Shown: positions 46,482 through 54,605 of the stretch, piece after piece
Layout of the letters: every line of letters starts with the position of its first letter
How positions within the stretch are numbered: position 1 is the first letter of the stretch
Source: Polaromonas sp.
GTDB lineage: Bacteria > Pseudomonadota > Gammaproteobacteria > Burkholderiales > Burkholderiaceae_C
DNA length: 64,000 bases
Assembly: GCF_012927485.1 (NCBI RefSeq)
Contig: NZ_JABBPC010000005.1
Coordinates: 1-64,000, forward strand
Direction: 5' to 3'
The notes under the pieces: model-generated
Databases searched by the model: none
What the model was told of the DNA's origin: nothing
The model's input: only the letters and a program-made list of their open reading frames with translations
Made by a program: the position numbers and the translations under genes

Positions 46482-48305
46482 ATGACGCACGCGCCCGCCT
46501 GGCTCATCAATAGCTTTATCTACCTCGCGGCGGCCGTCATTGCGGTGCCTCTGGCCAAAAAACTGGGCCTGGGCTCCGTCATCGGTTACCTTGCCGCCGG
46601 CATCGGAATTGGGCCTTGGGGTCTGGGATTGGTCACCAAGGTGCAGGATATTCTTCACTTCGCCGAATTCGGCGTCGTCCTGATGCTGTTCCTGATCGGA
46701 CTGGAACTGGAGCCGAAGCGCCTGTGGAATCTGCGCCGGCCCATTTTCGGATGGGGCAGCGCCCAGGTGGTGGGCTGCGCCGGTCTGCTCACCGTCAGCG
46801 CGATGGTGTTTGGCGTGAGTTGGCAAACGGCGTTGGTGGCCGGCTTGGGTCTGGCGCTGTCCTCCACGGCGATTGCCCTTCAGGCGCTCGGCGAACGCAA
46901 CCTGCTGCCCACGTCCAGCGGACAGGCGGGGTTTTCCATTCTGCTGTTCCAGGATGTTGCCGCCATTCCCATCTTGGCCCTGCTACCGCTGCTAGGGGCT
47001 ATGGCTGGGGAAAATGAGACGGTTGCGCATACCAGCCGGGCACTTGAAGCTATTAAAATAATAGCAGTTATCGGCGGCATTATTTTAGGAGGTCGATTGC
47101 TGCTGCGCCCGCTACTGCGCTGGATTGCGAATAGCGGCACACCCGAAATTTTCACGGCTGCTTCGCTGCTGTTGGTAGTGGGCATTGCCGGGCTGATGCA
47201 ACTGGTGGGCCTGAGTATGGCGCTGGGTGCTTTTCTGGCGGGTGTGCTGCTGGCCGAAAGCGAATATCGTCGCGAGTTGGAAACTGACATTGAACCGTTC
47301 AAGGGGCTGCTGCTGGGCCTCTTTTTTATTGCGGTAGGGATGAGTATTGACTTCGGCATGCTGTGGAAGTCTCCAGGTCTGATCGCTGCCATCCTGCTTG
47401 GATTTTTTGGCATAAAACTGCTAGTGATTTACGCACTGTCTTATCTGATGAAGCTCCCCTACCAGGAGCGCCCCGTATTCACATTGCTGCTGGCACAAGG
47501 CGGCGAATTCGCTTTTGTGGTGTTCCAGTCGGCGTCAGGCGCCCAAGTGTTTTCTGCGGAAACCTCGTCGTTGCTGATCGGGGCTGTGGCGCTGTCCATG
47601 CTGATCAGCCCGCTGCTACTGGTGGCTGTCGACAAGTTGCTGCTGCCGCGCTATGCCAAGGACAAGACGCCGCAGATGAAAGAAATCTCCGTGCCGCAGG
47701 AAGCCCCCATCATCATTGCCGGCTTTGGCCGCTATGGCCAGATCGTGGGACGCATGCTGCTGGCGCAAGGCATTTCCGTCACCGTGCTGGACCACGACGC
47801 CGAGATGATTGAAACCGTACGGGCCTTCGGTTACCGCGTCTTTTACGGGGACGCTACGCGGTTGGACCTGCTGCGCACGGCCGGCGCCGCGAGCGCCAGA
47901 ATTCTGGTGGTTTCTGTGGACGAGGTGGCGCAGTCTTTAAAAATTGTAGACCTCGTCAAAGAGCACTTTCCGCAGCTGGAGATCGTCGCCCGGGCCCGCG
48001 ACGTATCGCATTGGAACGCGCTGCGTGACCGCGGCGTGATGCGGGTAGAGCGCGAGTTGTTTGAATCCAGCCTGCGCAGCGCCCGCACCGTGCTGGAACT
48101 GCTGGGTCAACCACCCGCTGACGCCCTTGAAGCGGCTGAGCGGTTTCGCCGCCATAACCTTGACCTGTTCGAACGGATGTACCCCCATCGGAAAAACCGC
48201 GCCAAGGTTATCGCGGTGGCCCGACAGGGGCGGATGCAACTGGAAGCGCAGATGGCGCAAGAGCGCGAGCAGCTATCGCAACAACGGCCTAACGATGGAG
48301 GTTAA
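46482..48305 (+). CDS. glutathione-regulated potassium/proton antiporter KefB/KefC type
   Basis: A 607-residue CPA2 antiporter. About 12 helices in the N-terminal Na/H exchanger domain (IGYLAAGIGIGPWGLGL, LFLIGLELEPKRLW, ALSSTAIALQALGERNLLPT, LFQDVAAIPILALLPLLG) are followed by a TrkA-N/RCK domain with the dinucleotide motif IIIAGFGRYGQIVGRMLLAQ near residue 410. It would export potassium and acidify the cytoplasm on electrophile stress. No KefG/F ancillary gene is adjacent. It begins 144 bp after the group II intron; any intron transcription would run into it. Residues AIKIIA are a copy of the 17-bp dispersed element. Confidence 0.92.
   Translation: MTHAPAWLINSFIYLAAAVIAVPLAKKLGLGSVIGYLAAGIGIGPWGLGLVTKVQDILHFAEFGVVLMLFLIGLELEPKRLWNLRRPIFGWGSAQVVGCAGLLTVSAMVFGVSWQTALVAGLGLALSSTAIALQALGERNLLPTSSGQAGFSILLFQDVAAIPILALLPLLGAMAGENETVAHTSRALEAIKIIAVIGGIILGGRLLLRPLLRWIANSGTPEIFTAASLLLVVGIAGLMQLVGLSMALGAFLAGVLLAESEYRRELETDIEPFKGLLLGLFFIAVGMSIDFGMLWKSPGLIAAILLGFFGIKLLVIYALSYLMKLPYQERPVFTLLLAQGGEFAFVVFQSASGAQVFSAETSSLLIGAVALSMLISPLLLVAVDKLLLPRYAKDKTPQMKEISVPQEAPIIIAGFGRYGQIVGRMLLAQGISVTVLDHDAEMIETVRAFGYRVFYGDATRLDLLRTAGAASARILVVSVDEVAQSLKIVDLVKEHFPQLEIVARARDVSHWNALRDRGVMRVERELFESSLRSARTVLELLGQPPADALEAAERFRRHNLDLFERMYPHRKNRAKVIAVARQGRMQLEAQMAQEREQLSQQRPNDGG
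47049..47065. repeat. 17-bp dispersed palindromic element inside the kef gene
   Basis: GCTATTAAAATAATAGC has perfect 6-base arms (GCTATT/AATAGC). It is in phase 0 and encodes A-I-K-I-I-A. Confidence 0.7.
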
Positions 48306-48373
48306 CGAACATTAATGCGAAAGGGACGTAGCCTTTTTTAAGGATCGCAGCCTACTATTTTTTCCAAGTGCAT

Positions 48374-49129
48374 TTATCGAAAACCGTCCCATAGCAGTTT
48401 GAGGCCGGTGAGCAACATCCCGAAATAAAGGATGCGGTAGAACCAGAGTTGGCTGATGTGCCCGGCCAAGCGAACCCCCATCCACACGCCCACCGGCGCC
48501 AGCGGCAAAAGCACCAGTGAGGTCGTCAGGTTACGCAGGTCGAGCAAACCCAGCCAGGCGTAAGGAATCCACTTCGAAAGATTGATGACAAAGAAAAAGA
48601 ACGCCATGGTGGAGGTGAACTTGATCGGACTGAGGCGCAGCGGAATAACGTAAGCGCTGAGGGGGGGGCCTCCCGCGTGCGCTACAAAACTGGTGAAACC
48701 CGACGTCACCGTCAATAGTGCACCCAACCATTTCGGCGGCGGCGGACTGTCTGGCTTGGGCGGGAACAGCAGACGCTGCGCCAGAAATAACAGCGTGAAA
48801 CCACCGACGACACTGGCCACCACATTGGCATCAAGAACCTTGAACAACAGCGCACCTACAACGGTACCCACCAAGCCAAAAGGCACCAGAAATTTCAGGA
48901 ATTTCAAGTCAAAGTTTTTTCTGAAGACCGCGACTCCGAGCAGGTCCATCAGCAACAACAGCGGCATCAAAATCGCTGCGGCCTGCGGCACAGTGACCGA
49001 TAGCGCCATCACCGGCACCGCAAGCGAACCAAAGCCGGCGCCAAAACCACTTTTGCTGATGCCCAGCATTAACACCGCAGGAATGGCGACGGCGTAGAAA
49101 ATCGGATCAGTGATCAGGGAGAAAGTCAT
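48374..49129 (-). CDS. TauE/SafE-family sulfite/anion exporter
   Basis: A 251-residue membrane protein with about eight helices and the family pattern LGISKSGFGAGFGSLAVPVM near the start and TVTSGFTSFVAHAGGPPLSA in the second half, forming the two inverted halves. TauE/SafE proteins export sulfite, sulfoacetate or other small anions. The substrate here is not deducible. It is convergent with the kef gene and separated from pcaF by an intergenic stretch holding a dispersed element. Confidence 0.9.
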   Translation of the reverse strand: MTFSLITDPIFYAVAIPAVLMLGISKSGFGAGFGSLAVPVMALSVTVPQAAAILMPLLLLMDLLGVAVFRKNFDLKFLKFLVPFGLVGTVVGALLFKVLDANVVASVVGGFTLLFLAQRLLFPPKPDSPPPPKWLGALLTVTSGFTSFVAHAGGPPLSAYVIPLRLSPIKFTSTMAFFFFVINLSKWIPYAWLGLLDLRNLTTSLVLLPLAPVGVWMGVRLAGHISQLWFYRILYFGMLLTGLKLLWDGFR

Positions 49130-49176
49130 TTGAGGAATAGGGAGTGTCGGCAGCGCACTATGAGCAGCGCCAAGCA

Positions 49177-49193
49177 GCTCTTAAAACTATAGC
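49177..49193. repeat. 17-bp dispersed palindromic element, intergenic copy
   Basis: GCTCTTAAAACTATAGC, with one arm base altered, lies between the exporter start and the pcaF stop. Confidence 0.5.
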
Positions 49194-49250
49194 AATTGAA
49201 CCACGTGGACCCACCGGAAGGAGCACAGCCCAAACACCGGGCCGTTGCCG

Positions 49251-50453
49251 TTAAATCCGCTCAAAAATTATTGCAATGCCCTGCCCCACGCCGATGCACA
49301 TGGTCGCCAGCGCGTAGCGGCCGCCGGTGGTGTGCAGGCGGTTGATGGCGGTGGTGGCCAGGCGCGCGCCCGAAGCGCCAAGCGGATGACCCAACGCGAT
49401 GGCACCACCCCAGGCATTGACCCGCGCGTCGTCATCTTTTAGACCCAGCAAACGCAGCACGGCCAGCCCTTGCGCGGCAAACGCTTCATTGAGTTCGATC
49501 ACGTCCATCTGATCGAGGCTCAAGCCCGTTAATGCCAGCACCTTTTGCGTGGCCGGCGCCGGGCCAATGCCCATGATGCGCGGCGCGACGCCGGCGGTGG
49601 CCATGCCGACCACGCGTGCGCGCGGCGTAAGGCCGTTTTTGGCGGCTGTAGCCTCATCGGCCAGCAGCAACGCACAAGCGCCATCGTTCACACCGCTGGC
49701 ATTGCCTGCTGTGACGGTGCCGTCGGGGCGCACCACGCCTTTGAGCTTGGCCAGCGATTCCATGGAAGTCTCGCGCGGATGTTCGTCTTTGCTGACCACG
49801 AGCGGATCGCCTTTTTTCTGAATCAGGTGAACGGGCGTGATTTCAGCATCGAAGTAGCCCGCTTTTTGCGCAGCGACCGCTTTAAGCTGGCTGCCCAAGG
49901 CCATCTTGTCCTGGTCTAAACGGCTAATGTTGTAGTCGGTGGCAACGTTCTCTGCGGTTTCCGGCATGGCATCTACACCGTACGCAGCCTTCATCAGCTT
50001 ATTGACGAAGCGCCAGCCGATGGTGGTGTCGTACACCGCATTGGCCCGGCTAAACGCGCTCTCGGCTTTGGGCATGACGAACGGCGCACGACTCATGCTT
50101 TCCACGCCGCCCGCGATCATCAGCGTCGCCTCACCCGACTTGATGGCGCGTGCCGCCGTGCCGATCGCATCCAGCCCAGAGCCGCACAAGCGGTTGAGGG
50201 TAGCGCCCGGCACCTCAATCGGCAAGCCCGCGAGCAGGCTGGCCATGCGCGCCACGTTCCGGTTGTCTTCCCCGGCCTGGTTGGCGCAGCCGTAAATCAC
50301 GTCGGTCACGGCCTGCCAGTCAACGTTTGGGTTACGCGCCATCAAGGCCTTGATGGGAATGGCGCCGAGGTCGTCGGTGCGCACACTGCTCAAAGCGCCG
50401 CCGTAGCGGCCAAAGGGAGTACGGATGGCGTCGCAGATAAAAGCTTGGTTCAT
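49251..50453 (-). CDS. pcaF: 3-oxoadipyl-CoA thiolase
   Basis: Cleaves 3-oxoadipyl-CoA to succinyl-CoA and acetyl-CoA, the last step of the beta-ketoadipate pathway. The 400-residue thiolase has the active cysteine in NRLCGSGLDAIG (about 90), the histidine in GGAIALGHPLGASGARL and the second cysteine in MCIGVGQG. The sequence (for example IYGCANQAGEDNRNVARMAS, PRIMGIGPAPATQKVL) is typical of PcaF/PaaJ rather than biosynthetic acetoacetyl-CoA thiolases. It ends the pcaI-pcaJ-pcaF operon, 45 bp after pcaJ. Confidence 0.94.
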   Translation of the reverse strand: MNQAFICDAIRTPFGRYGGALSSVRTDDLGAIPIKALMARNPNVDWQAVTDVIYGCANQAGEDNRNVARMASLLAGLPIEVPGATLNRLCGSGLDAIGTAARAIKSGEATLMIAGGVESMSRAPFVMPKAESAFSRANAVYDTTIGWRFVNKLMKAAYGVDAMPETAENVATDYNISRLDQDKMALGSQLKAVAAQKAGYFDAEITPVHLIQKKGDPLVVSKDEHPRETSMESLAKLKGVVRPDGTVTAGNASGVNDGACALLLADEATAAKNGLTPRARVVGMATAGVAPRIMGIGPAPATQKVLALTGLSLDQMDVIELNEAFAAQGLAVLRLLGLKDDDARVNAWGGAIALGHPLGASGARLATTAINRLHTTGGRYALATMCIGVGQGIAIIFERI

Positions 50454-50498
50454 TAGAGTGTCTCGGAATTTGAAAGGTAACGTTAAATTTAGCGTGTA

Positions 50499-51179
50499 TC
50501 AGACCATCAGGGTGGGCAAAGCGATAGGTAAAGCGATAGGTAAAGCGATAGGCAGACCGATCAGTTTTTCCAGCTCCGCGTGTTCAAGTCCGTCTACTTT
50601 ATCGATGAGGCGCAGGCCCTGCGGCGAGCAGGCCAGCGTCGCGAGTTCCGCGTAAATGCGCTTGACGCAAGCCGTGCCGGTGAGCGGATAGGTACAGTTG
50701 GTCACGACCTTGCTGTCGCCTCTTTTGGTCAGTAAATCCATCATGACCCAAGTCTGCTTCGCACCAATTGCCAGGTCCATCGCCCCACCCACAGCGGGGA
50801 TCGCGCCCGCCTCGCCAGTGTGCCAGTTGGCGAGGTCGCCGGTGGCCGAGACCTGAAAGGCACCGAGCACGCATATATCGAGGTGGCCACCGCGCATCAT
50901 GGCAAAGCTGTCAGCATGGTGAAAAAATGAACCGCCCTTGAGCAGCGTCACCGGCTGCTTGCCGGCGTTGATGAGGTCGTAGTCCTCTTCCCCTTCGGCA
51001 GGTGCCGGTCCCATGCCTAGAATCCCATTTTCACTGTGCAAAATAACTTCGCGGCTGGCCGGAATATGGTTGGCGACCAGAGTGGGCATGCCGATGCCGA
51101 GGTTGACGATGGCGCCTTCGTAGATATCCTGCGCCACACGGGCCGCGAGTTGTTCTCTGGTGCGTTTTTGATAAGCCAT
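50499..51179 (-). CDS. pcaJ: 3-oxoadipate CoA-transferase beta subunit
   Basis: The catalytic subunit of 3-oxoadipate:succinyl-CoA transferase. The 226-residue protein has LGIGMPTLVANHIP and the active-site glutamate in LHSENGILGMGPAP, with GGHLDICVLGAFQVS later. Its C-terminus is unusual: after VDGLEHAELEKLIGLP it carries three ALPI-type repeats (IALPIALPIALPTLMV) made by tandem 12-bp DNA units. The gene starts 2 bp after pcaI and is certainly co-transcribed. Confidence 0.94.
   Translation of the reverse strand: MAYQKRTREQLAARVAQDIYEGAIVNLGIGMPTLVANHIPASREVILHSENGILGMGPAPAEGEEDYDLINAGKQPVTLLKGGSFFHHADSFAMMRGGHLDICVLGAFQVSATGDLANWHTGEAGAIPAVGGAMDLAIGAKQTWVMMDLLTKRGDSKVVTNCTYPLTGTACVKRIYAELATLACSPQGLRLIDKVDGLEHAELEKLIGLPIALPIALPIALPTLMV
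50518..50553 (-). repeat. three tandem 12-bp units at the 3' end of pcaJ
   Basis: AAAGCGATAGGT, AAAGCGATAGGT and AAAGCGATAGGC on the plus strand. They encode repeated L-P-I-A in the C-terminal tail of PcaJ. Two units are identical. Confidence 0.85.
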
Positions 51180-51181
51180 AC

Positions 51182-51898
51182 TTAAACCGCCTTTTTGAAA
51201 CCACCGGCCGAGGTCGCCACGCGGTCTATCTTCACGATGTGGCTGACAAAAATGCCGGGGGTCACGATGTGCTCCGGATTAAGTGCTCCAAGTTCCACAA
51301 TTTCATGCACCGACGCCACGGTTTTTTTGGCTGCGGTGGCCATCACGGGACCAAAGTTACGCGCCGCCTTGCGGTATATAAGGTTGCCCCAGCGGTCGCC
51401 CTGCTCCGCTTTGATAAGGGCCACATCGCCGTAAATGGGCATTTCCAGGACGTAATGTTTGCCGTTGATTTCGCGGGTTTCCCTGGCCGAACCATCGGCA
51501 TTCCTGGCAAGCTCGGTGCCGTGGCCCGTCGGCGAGAAAAAAGCACCGATACCCGCACCCGCAGCGCGAATGCGCTCGGCAAGATTACCCTGCGGCACCA
51601 GTTCCAACTCCAGCTTTCCGCTGCGGTACAGCGCGTCAAACACCTGGCTGTCCGCCTGGCGCGGAAAGCTGCAAATAATTTTCCGGACCCGTCCAGCCTT
51701 CAATAACGCCGCCAAGCCGACCTCGCCATTGCCGGCGTTGTTGTTGACCACGGTCAGGTCTTTGGCGCCTTGTGCGTTCAGGCCTTCGATCAGTTCATCT
51801 GGAATGCCGGCGGTTCCAAATCCTCCTATCAGGATGGTGGACCCATCTTTCACATCCCCCAGCGCATCTTCGATGGAGCGGGCGATCTTATTGATCAT
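51182..51898 (-). CDS. pcaI: 3-oxoadipate CoA-transferase alpha subunit
   Basis: The CoA-binding subunit of 3-oxoadipate:succinyl-CoA transferase, 238 residues. It has ILIGGFGTAGIPDELIEGL (glycine-rich CoA loop), LTVVNNNAGNGEVGLAALL, GKLELELVPQGNLAERIRAA and FFSPTGHGTEL. The pairing with a B subunit and pcaF identifies the beta-ketoadipate role rather than acetoacetate degradation. It is the first gene of the operon; candidate PcaR operators lie 43-76 bp upstream. Confidence 0.94.
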   Translation of the reverse strand: MINKIARSIEDALGDVKDGSTILIGGFGTAGIPDELIEGLNAQGAKDLTVVNNNAGNGEVGLAALLKAGRVRKIICSFPRQADSQVFDALYRSGKLELELVPQGNLAERIRAAGAGIGAFFSPTGHGTELARNADGSARETREINGKHYVLEMPIYGDVALIKAEQGDRWGNLIYRKAARNFGPVMATAAKKTVASVHEIVELGALNPEHIVTPGIFVSHIVKIDRVATSAGGFKKAV

Positions 51899-51940
51899 TG
51901 AATCGTCTCCAACTTTTTACTTGCGTTTGCCGTTAATTTT

Positions 51941-51974
51941 GTTCGTAATTAGAACAATAGTTCGTATAATGAAT
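51941..51974. promoter_or_regulatory. tandem operators and promoter of the pca divergon
   Basis: Two 15-bp dyads lie 4 bases apart. GTTCGTAATTAGAAC (51941-51955) is perfectly symmetric at its ends. GTTCGTATAATGAAT (51960-51974) is a near copy. A TATAAT hexamer (51965-51970) inside the second dyad is a probable -10 box for the regulator gene. GTTC-N7-GAAC resembles IclR/PcaR-type sites, so the regulator probably controls both directions. Confidence 0.72.
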
Positions 51975-51994
51975 TCTAGGAGATTTTTAACCGC

Positions 51995-52798
51995 ATGGCA
52001 AACGCCGCTTCCACCCTCGTTGCAGACCTCAAGCCCAGCGACGGTTATGTGCAGTCGTTTGCTCGCGGACTGGAAGTCATTCGCTCTTTCAACGCCAGCG
52101 CCCCGCGGCAAACATTGACCGAAGTGGCCGGGCGCAGCCGGCTCAGCCGCGCAGGTGCGCGGCGCATCCTCCTCACCCTGCAGGCGCTCGGTTACGTTCG
52201 CTGCGAAGGCAAAGAATTTACCCTGACCGCACGAATATTGGATCTTGGCTTTGCCTATCTTTCGTCGATGCCGATCTGGAACCTCGCCGAGCCCGCGATG
52301 GAATTGTTGGTCGAGCAGGTCAAGGAGTCCTGCTCGGCCGCCGTCTTGGACGGCACCGACATCGTGTACGTGCTGCGCGTGCCGACCCACAAAATCATGA
52401 GCATCAGCCTGGGGGTGGGTTCCAGATTGCCGGCCTACTGCACGTCAATGGGTCGGATGTTGTTGTCCGCCTTACCCGAGGCGGAACTGATGCAATTCCT
52501 GGCTGCGTCAGATCGAAAGGCACACACCAAACATACGGTGACCGATGTGGCGGACCTCGCGGCCAAGATTGCACAGGTGCACAAACAAGGTTGGTCGATG
52601 GTGAATCAGGAATTAGAAGAGGGCCTGGTATCGATGGCGGCACCTATCACCAACCGCTCGGGCCAGATCGTGGCAGCGTTGAATATCAGTGGCCAGGCCA
52701 ACCGGACCAGCGCAAAAGCGATGCAAGACACGATGTTGATAAAGCTGCTGGAAGCAGCGCAGACGATTTCCCGCATGTTGCATTCGCAAGGCACCTGA
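51995..52798 (+). CDS. pcaR: IclR-family regulator of the beta-ketoadipate pathway
   Basis: A 267-residue IclR-type protein with an N-terminal winged helix (SFARGLEVIRSFNASAPRQT, LTEVAGRSRLSRAGARRILL) and a C-terminal effector-binding domain (YCTSMGRMLLSALPEAELMQ, GWSMVNQELEEGLVSMAAPI). PcaR/PcaU/PobR regulators respond to beta-ketoadipate or protocatechuate. It is divergent from pcaIJF with paired operators in the 96-bp gap. AGGAG at 51978-51982 is 12 bases before the ATG. Assignment as PcaR rests on context as much as sequence. Confidence 0.88.
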   Translation: MANAASTLVADLKPSDGYVQSFARGLEVIRSFNASAPRQTLTEVAGRSRLSRAGARRILLTLQALGYVRCEGKEFTLTARILDLGFAYLSSMPIWNLAEPAMELLVEQVKESCSAAVLDGTDIVYVLRVPTHKIMSISLGVGSRLPAYCTSMGRMLLSALPEAELMQFLAASDRKAHTKHTVTDVADLAAKIAQVHKQGWSMVNQELEEGLVSMAAPITNRSGQIVAALNISGQANRTSAKAMQDTMLIKLLEAAQTISRMLHSQGT

Positions 52799-52859
52799 AA
52801 CTTGCGACAGTCGCTACCGAGAAATCGTTCTAACCGCCCTTATTGAAGTTGAAAGCTGG

Positions 52860-53081
52860 TCAGGATTTACGAAAACCCATCACCAGCACAATCGCCCCCA
52901 AGGCCACAGCACCCAAGCTCAGCCACTGCGGAATGTTCACGGATTCTTTTTCTTTTACCGTCAACTCAAAGGAGCCTATTTTGGCGGCCGTCGTATCCTT
53001 GGTGAAGCTGAACCCGCCGGTAAAAAAACCGGCAAGGCCGACAACGATCAGAATAATTCCAGCGATTCGTGCTGCGTTCAA
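52860..53081 (-). CDS. DUF3185-type small membrane protein
   Basis: A 73-residue protein with two helices: AARIAGIILIVVGLAGFFTG at the start and IPQWLSLGAVALGAIVLVMG near the end, with a charged middle (FSFTKDTTAAKIGSFELTVK). The true start is TTG at 53081, because GAGGAG sits 6 bases upstream; the open frame continues to 53228 without coding character. It matches my memory of DUF3185 proteins, whose function is unknown. It is convergent with pcaR. Confidence 0.72.
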   Translation of the reverse strand: MNAARIAGIILIVVGLAGFFTGGFSFTKDTTAAKIGSFELTVKEKESVNIPQWLSLGAVALGAIVLVMGFRKS

Positions 53082-53266
53082 TGAAATCTCCTCGCCGGGC
53101 TTGGGGGTAGTCGAGTGGCCATGCACCGGAACTGTGCCACCCTGACCCGTAATATAGAAGCGCTTTCCGCAACTGTCTATAGGACATGGCCGGGCCGTGG
53201 AATTGATCAAGCGTGGAGGCCGGCGCAATGCAGCAGCGGGCGGGCACCGCGTGATACGCTGTCGTC

Positions 53267-53701
53267 ATGTTCACGCCCTCCCAAGCCGACGTCCGCCGAT
53301 TCTTTTGCACGGTTTATTCCAAAACCCGCTCTGGACAACCTTTGGAGGCTATAGAAGCCATAGCAAGTCAGTGGATGGAAGAGCATCCTGAATACCATGC
53401 GGATTTTTCTGATGCAGACGCAGCACTTGAAAAGATCTACGACGTGGAGGCCGGAAAAACCAATCCATTCCTGCACCTTTCCATGCATCTGTCGATCAGC
53501 GAGCAGTGCTCTATTGACCAACCTCGCGGCATTCGCCAAGCCGTGGAACTCTTAACGGCCAAACGGGACTCACTCCATCACGCGCACCATGAAACCATGG
53601 CGTGTCTGGGTCAGATGGTCTGGGAAAGCCAGCGCGCAGGCCGACCGCCGGATGGCGCAGCCTATATAGACTGCGTGCAGCGCAATGCCACACGTGACTG
53701 A
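53267..53701 (+). CDS. DUF1841 family protein
   Basis: A 144-residue soluble protein beginning MFTPSQADVRRFFCTVYSKT. It has the DUF1841 layout: IASQWMEEHPEYHADF, NPFLHLSMHLSISEQCSIDQ, PRGIRQAV and a His-rich helix (HHAHHETMACLGQMVWESQR). The clustered histidines suggest metal or haem binding (inference). It is followed by an intrinsic terminator and faces the cytochrome c4 gene. Residues AIEAIA are a copy of the 17-bp dispersed element. Confidence 0.85.
   Translation: MFTPSQADVRRFFCTVYSKTRSGQPLEAIEAIASQWMEEHPEYHADFSDADAALEKIYDVEAGKTNPFLHLSMHLSISEQCSIDQPRGIRQAVELLTAKRDSLHHAHHETMACLGQMVWESQRAGRPPDGAAYIDCVQRNATRD
53348..53364. repeat. 17-bp dispersed palindromic element inside the DUF1841 gene
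   Basis: GCTATAGAAGCCATAGC, with arms GCTAT/ATAGC intact, is in phase 0 and encodes A-I-E-A-I-A. Confidence 0.6.
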
Positions 53702-53737
53702 ATCCGCAGAGACTTCCCTGACCGGGTCATGCCCACT

Positions 53738-53766
53738 AAAAAAGCCGCTGTATCAGCGGCTTTTTG
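53738..53766. terminator. bidirectional intrinsic terminator
   Basis: AAAAAAGCCGCTG pairs with CAGCGGCTTTTT around TAT. The A-run on one side and T-run on the other let it stop transcription from both the DUF1841 and cytochrome c4 genes. Confidence 0.9.
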
Positions 53767-53786
53767 ATTTGGGGTTTATCGCGACT

Positions 53787-54452
53787 TCAACGAAATTTAC
53801 TCTGGGGAACCACCTTCAGTTCGCTGTCGACCGATGACAGATAGGTAGCCAGCACCTTGAGTTCAGCGTTGGTGTATTGCTTGGCCATACTCGCCATGAT
53901 GACGTTGCCGCGACCGACCAATGGGTTGTTCTCGGTCTTGTACGCCTTGAGCGCTACAAACAGGTAATCCGCATGTTGCCCCGCAAGCTTGGGGTAAGCA
54001 GGATCGATCGGCTTGCTGAAATTGGCACCGTGGCAAGACGCGCAATTGGCCTTGCCAAGCAAGCTCTGCACTTCAGCGCTGGCCTCCTGGGTTGGATGGG
54101 CCGGAAGCTCCGCCCCAGCAACCACGCCACTTGCACTGTAATAAGCCGCAAGATCAGCCATATCCTGGTCCGTCAACGACGCAGCAATACTGCGCATGGT
54201 CGGGTACTTGCGATCGCCTTTTTTGTACTCATTGAGCGCGGTTACGATGTACTTCGCGCCCTGGCCCGAAATCATGGGAACCTTGTAGACCTCGGGAAAA
54301 GAAGACTGGTAGCCCTTGATACCGTGGCAGCCAATGCACATGGCATTTTTGGTGCCGCCGGCTTTGGCATCGCCCCTGATCTCCTGGGCGAAGCTTAAGG
54401 CCGTTGCGCAGGAGACAGTTACAGCAAATATCGTGGTGAACAGCTTATTCAT
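53787..54452 (-). CDS. dihaem cytochrome c4
   Basis: A 221-residue periplasmic cytochrome with a signal peptide (MNKLFTTIFAVTVSCATALS, FA) and two class I haem domains: CIGCH at about 39-43 and CASCH at about 137-141, each followed by the axial methionine region (VPMISGQG..MRSIAASL and IMASMAKQ). Cytochrome c4 donates electrons to terminal oxidases. The gene is not in the oxidase cluster but stands between DUF1841 and the MoxR gene. Confidence 0.93.
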   Translation of the reverse strand: MNKLFTTIFAVTVSCATALSFAQEIRGDAKAGGTKNAMCIGCHGIKGYQSSFPEVYKVPMISGQGAKYIVTALNEYKKGDRKYPTMRSIAASLTDQDMADLAAYYSASGVVAGAELPAHPTQEASAEVQSLLGKANCASCHGANFSKPIDPAYPKLAGQHADYLFVALKAYKTENNPLVGRGNVIMASMAKQYTNAELKVLATYLSSVDSELKVVPQSKFR

Positions 54453-54605
54453 TTTTCGCGCACAATCAGTAGAAGTTCATCATATGGAATAGCGGCGGAT
54501 TATATCTGGGGCTACAAGCGTCGATACGGATTGTAAGAAATCCGCTTAATCCCCTTTGACTTCAAAGTTTTTTAACCCTTTTTTATCTCTCAAATTTCCA
54601 AGCAC

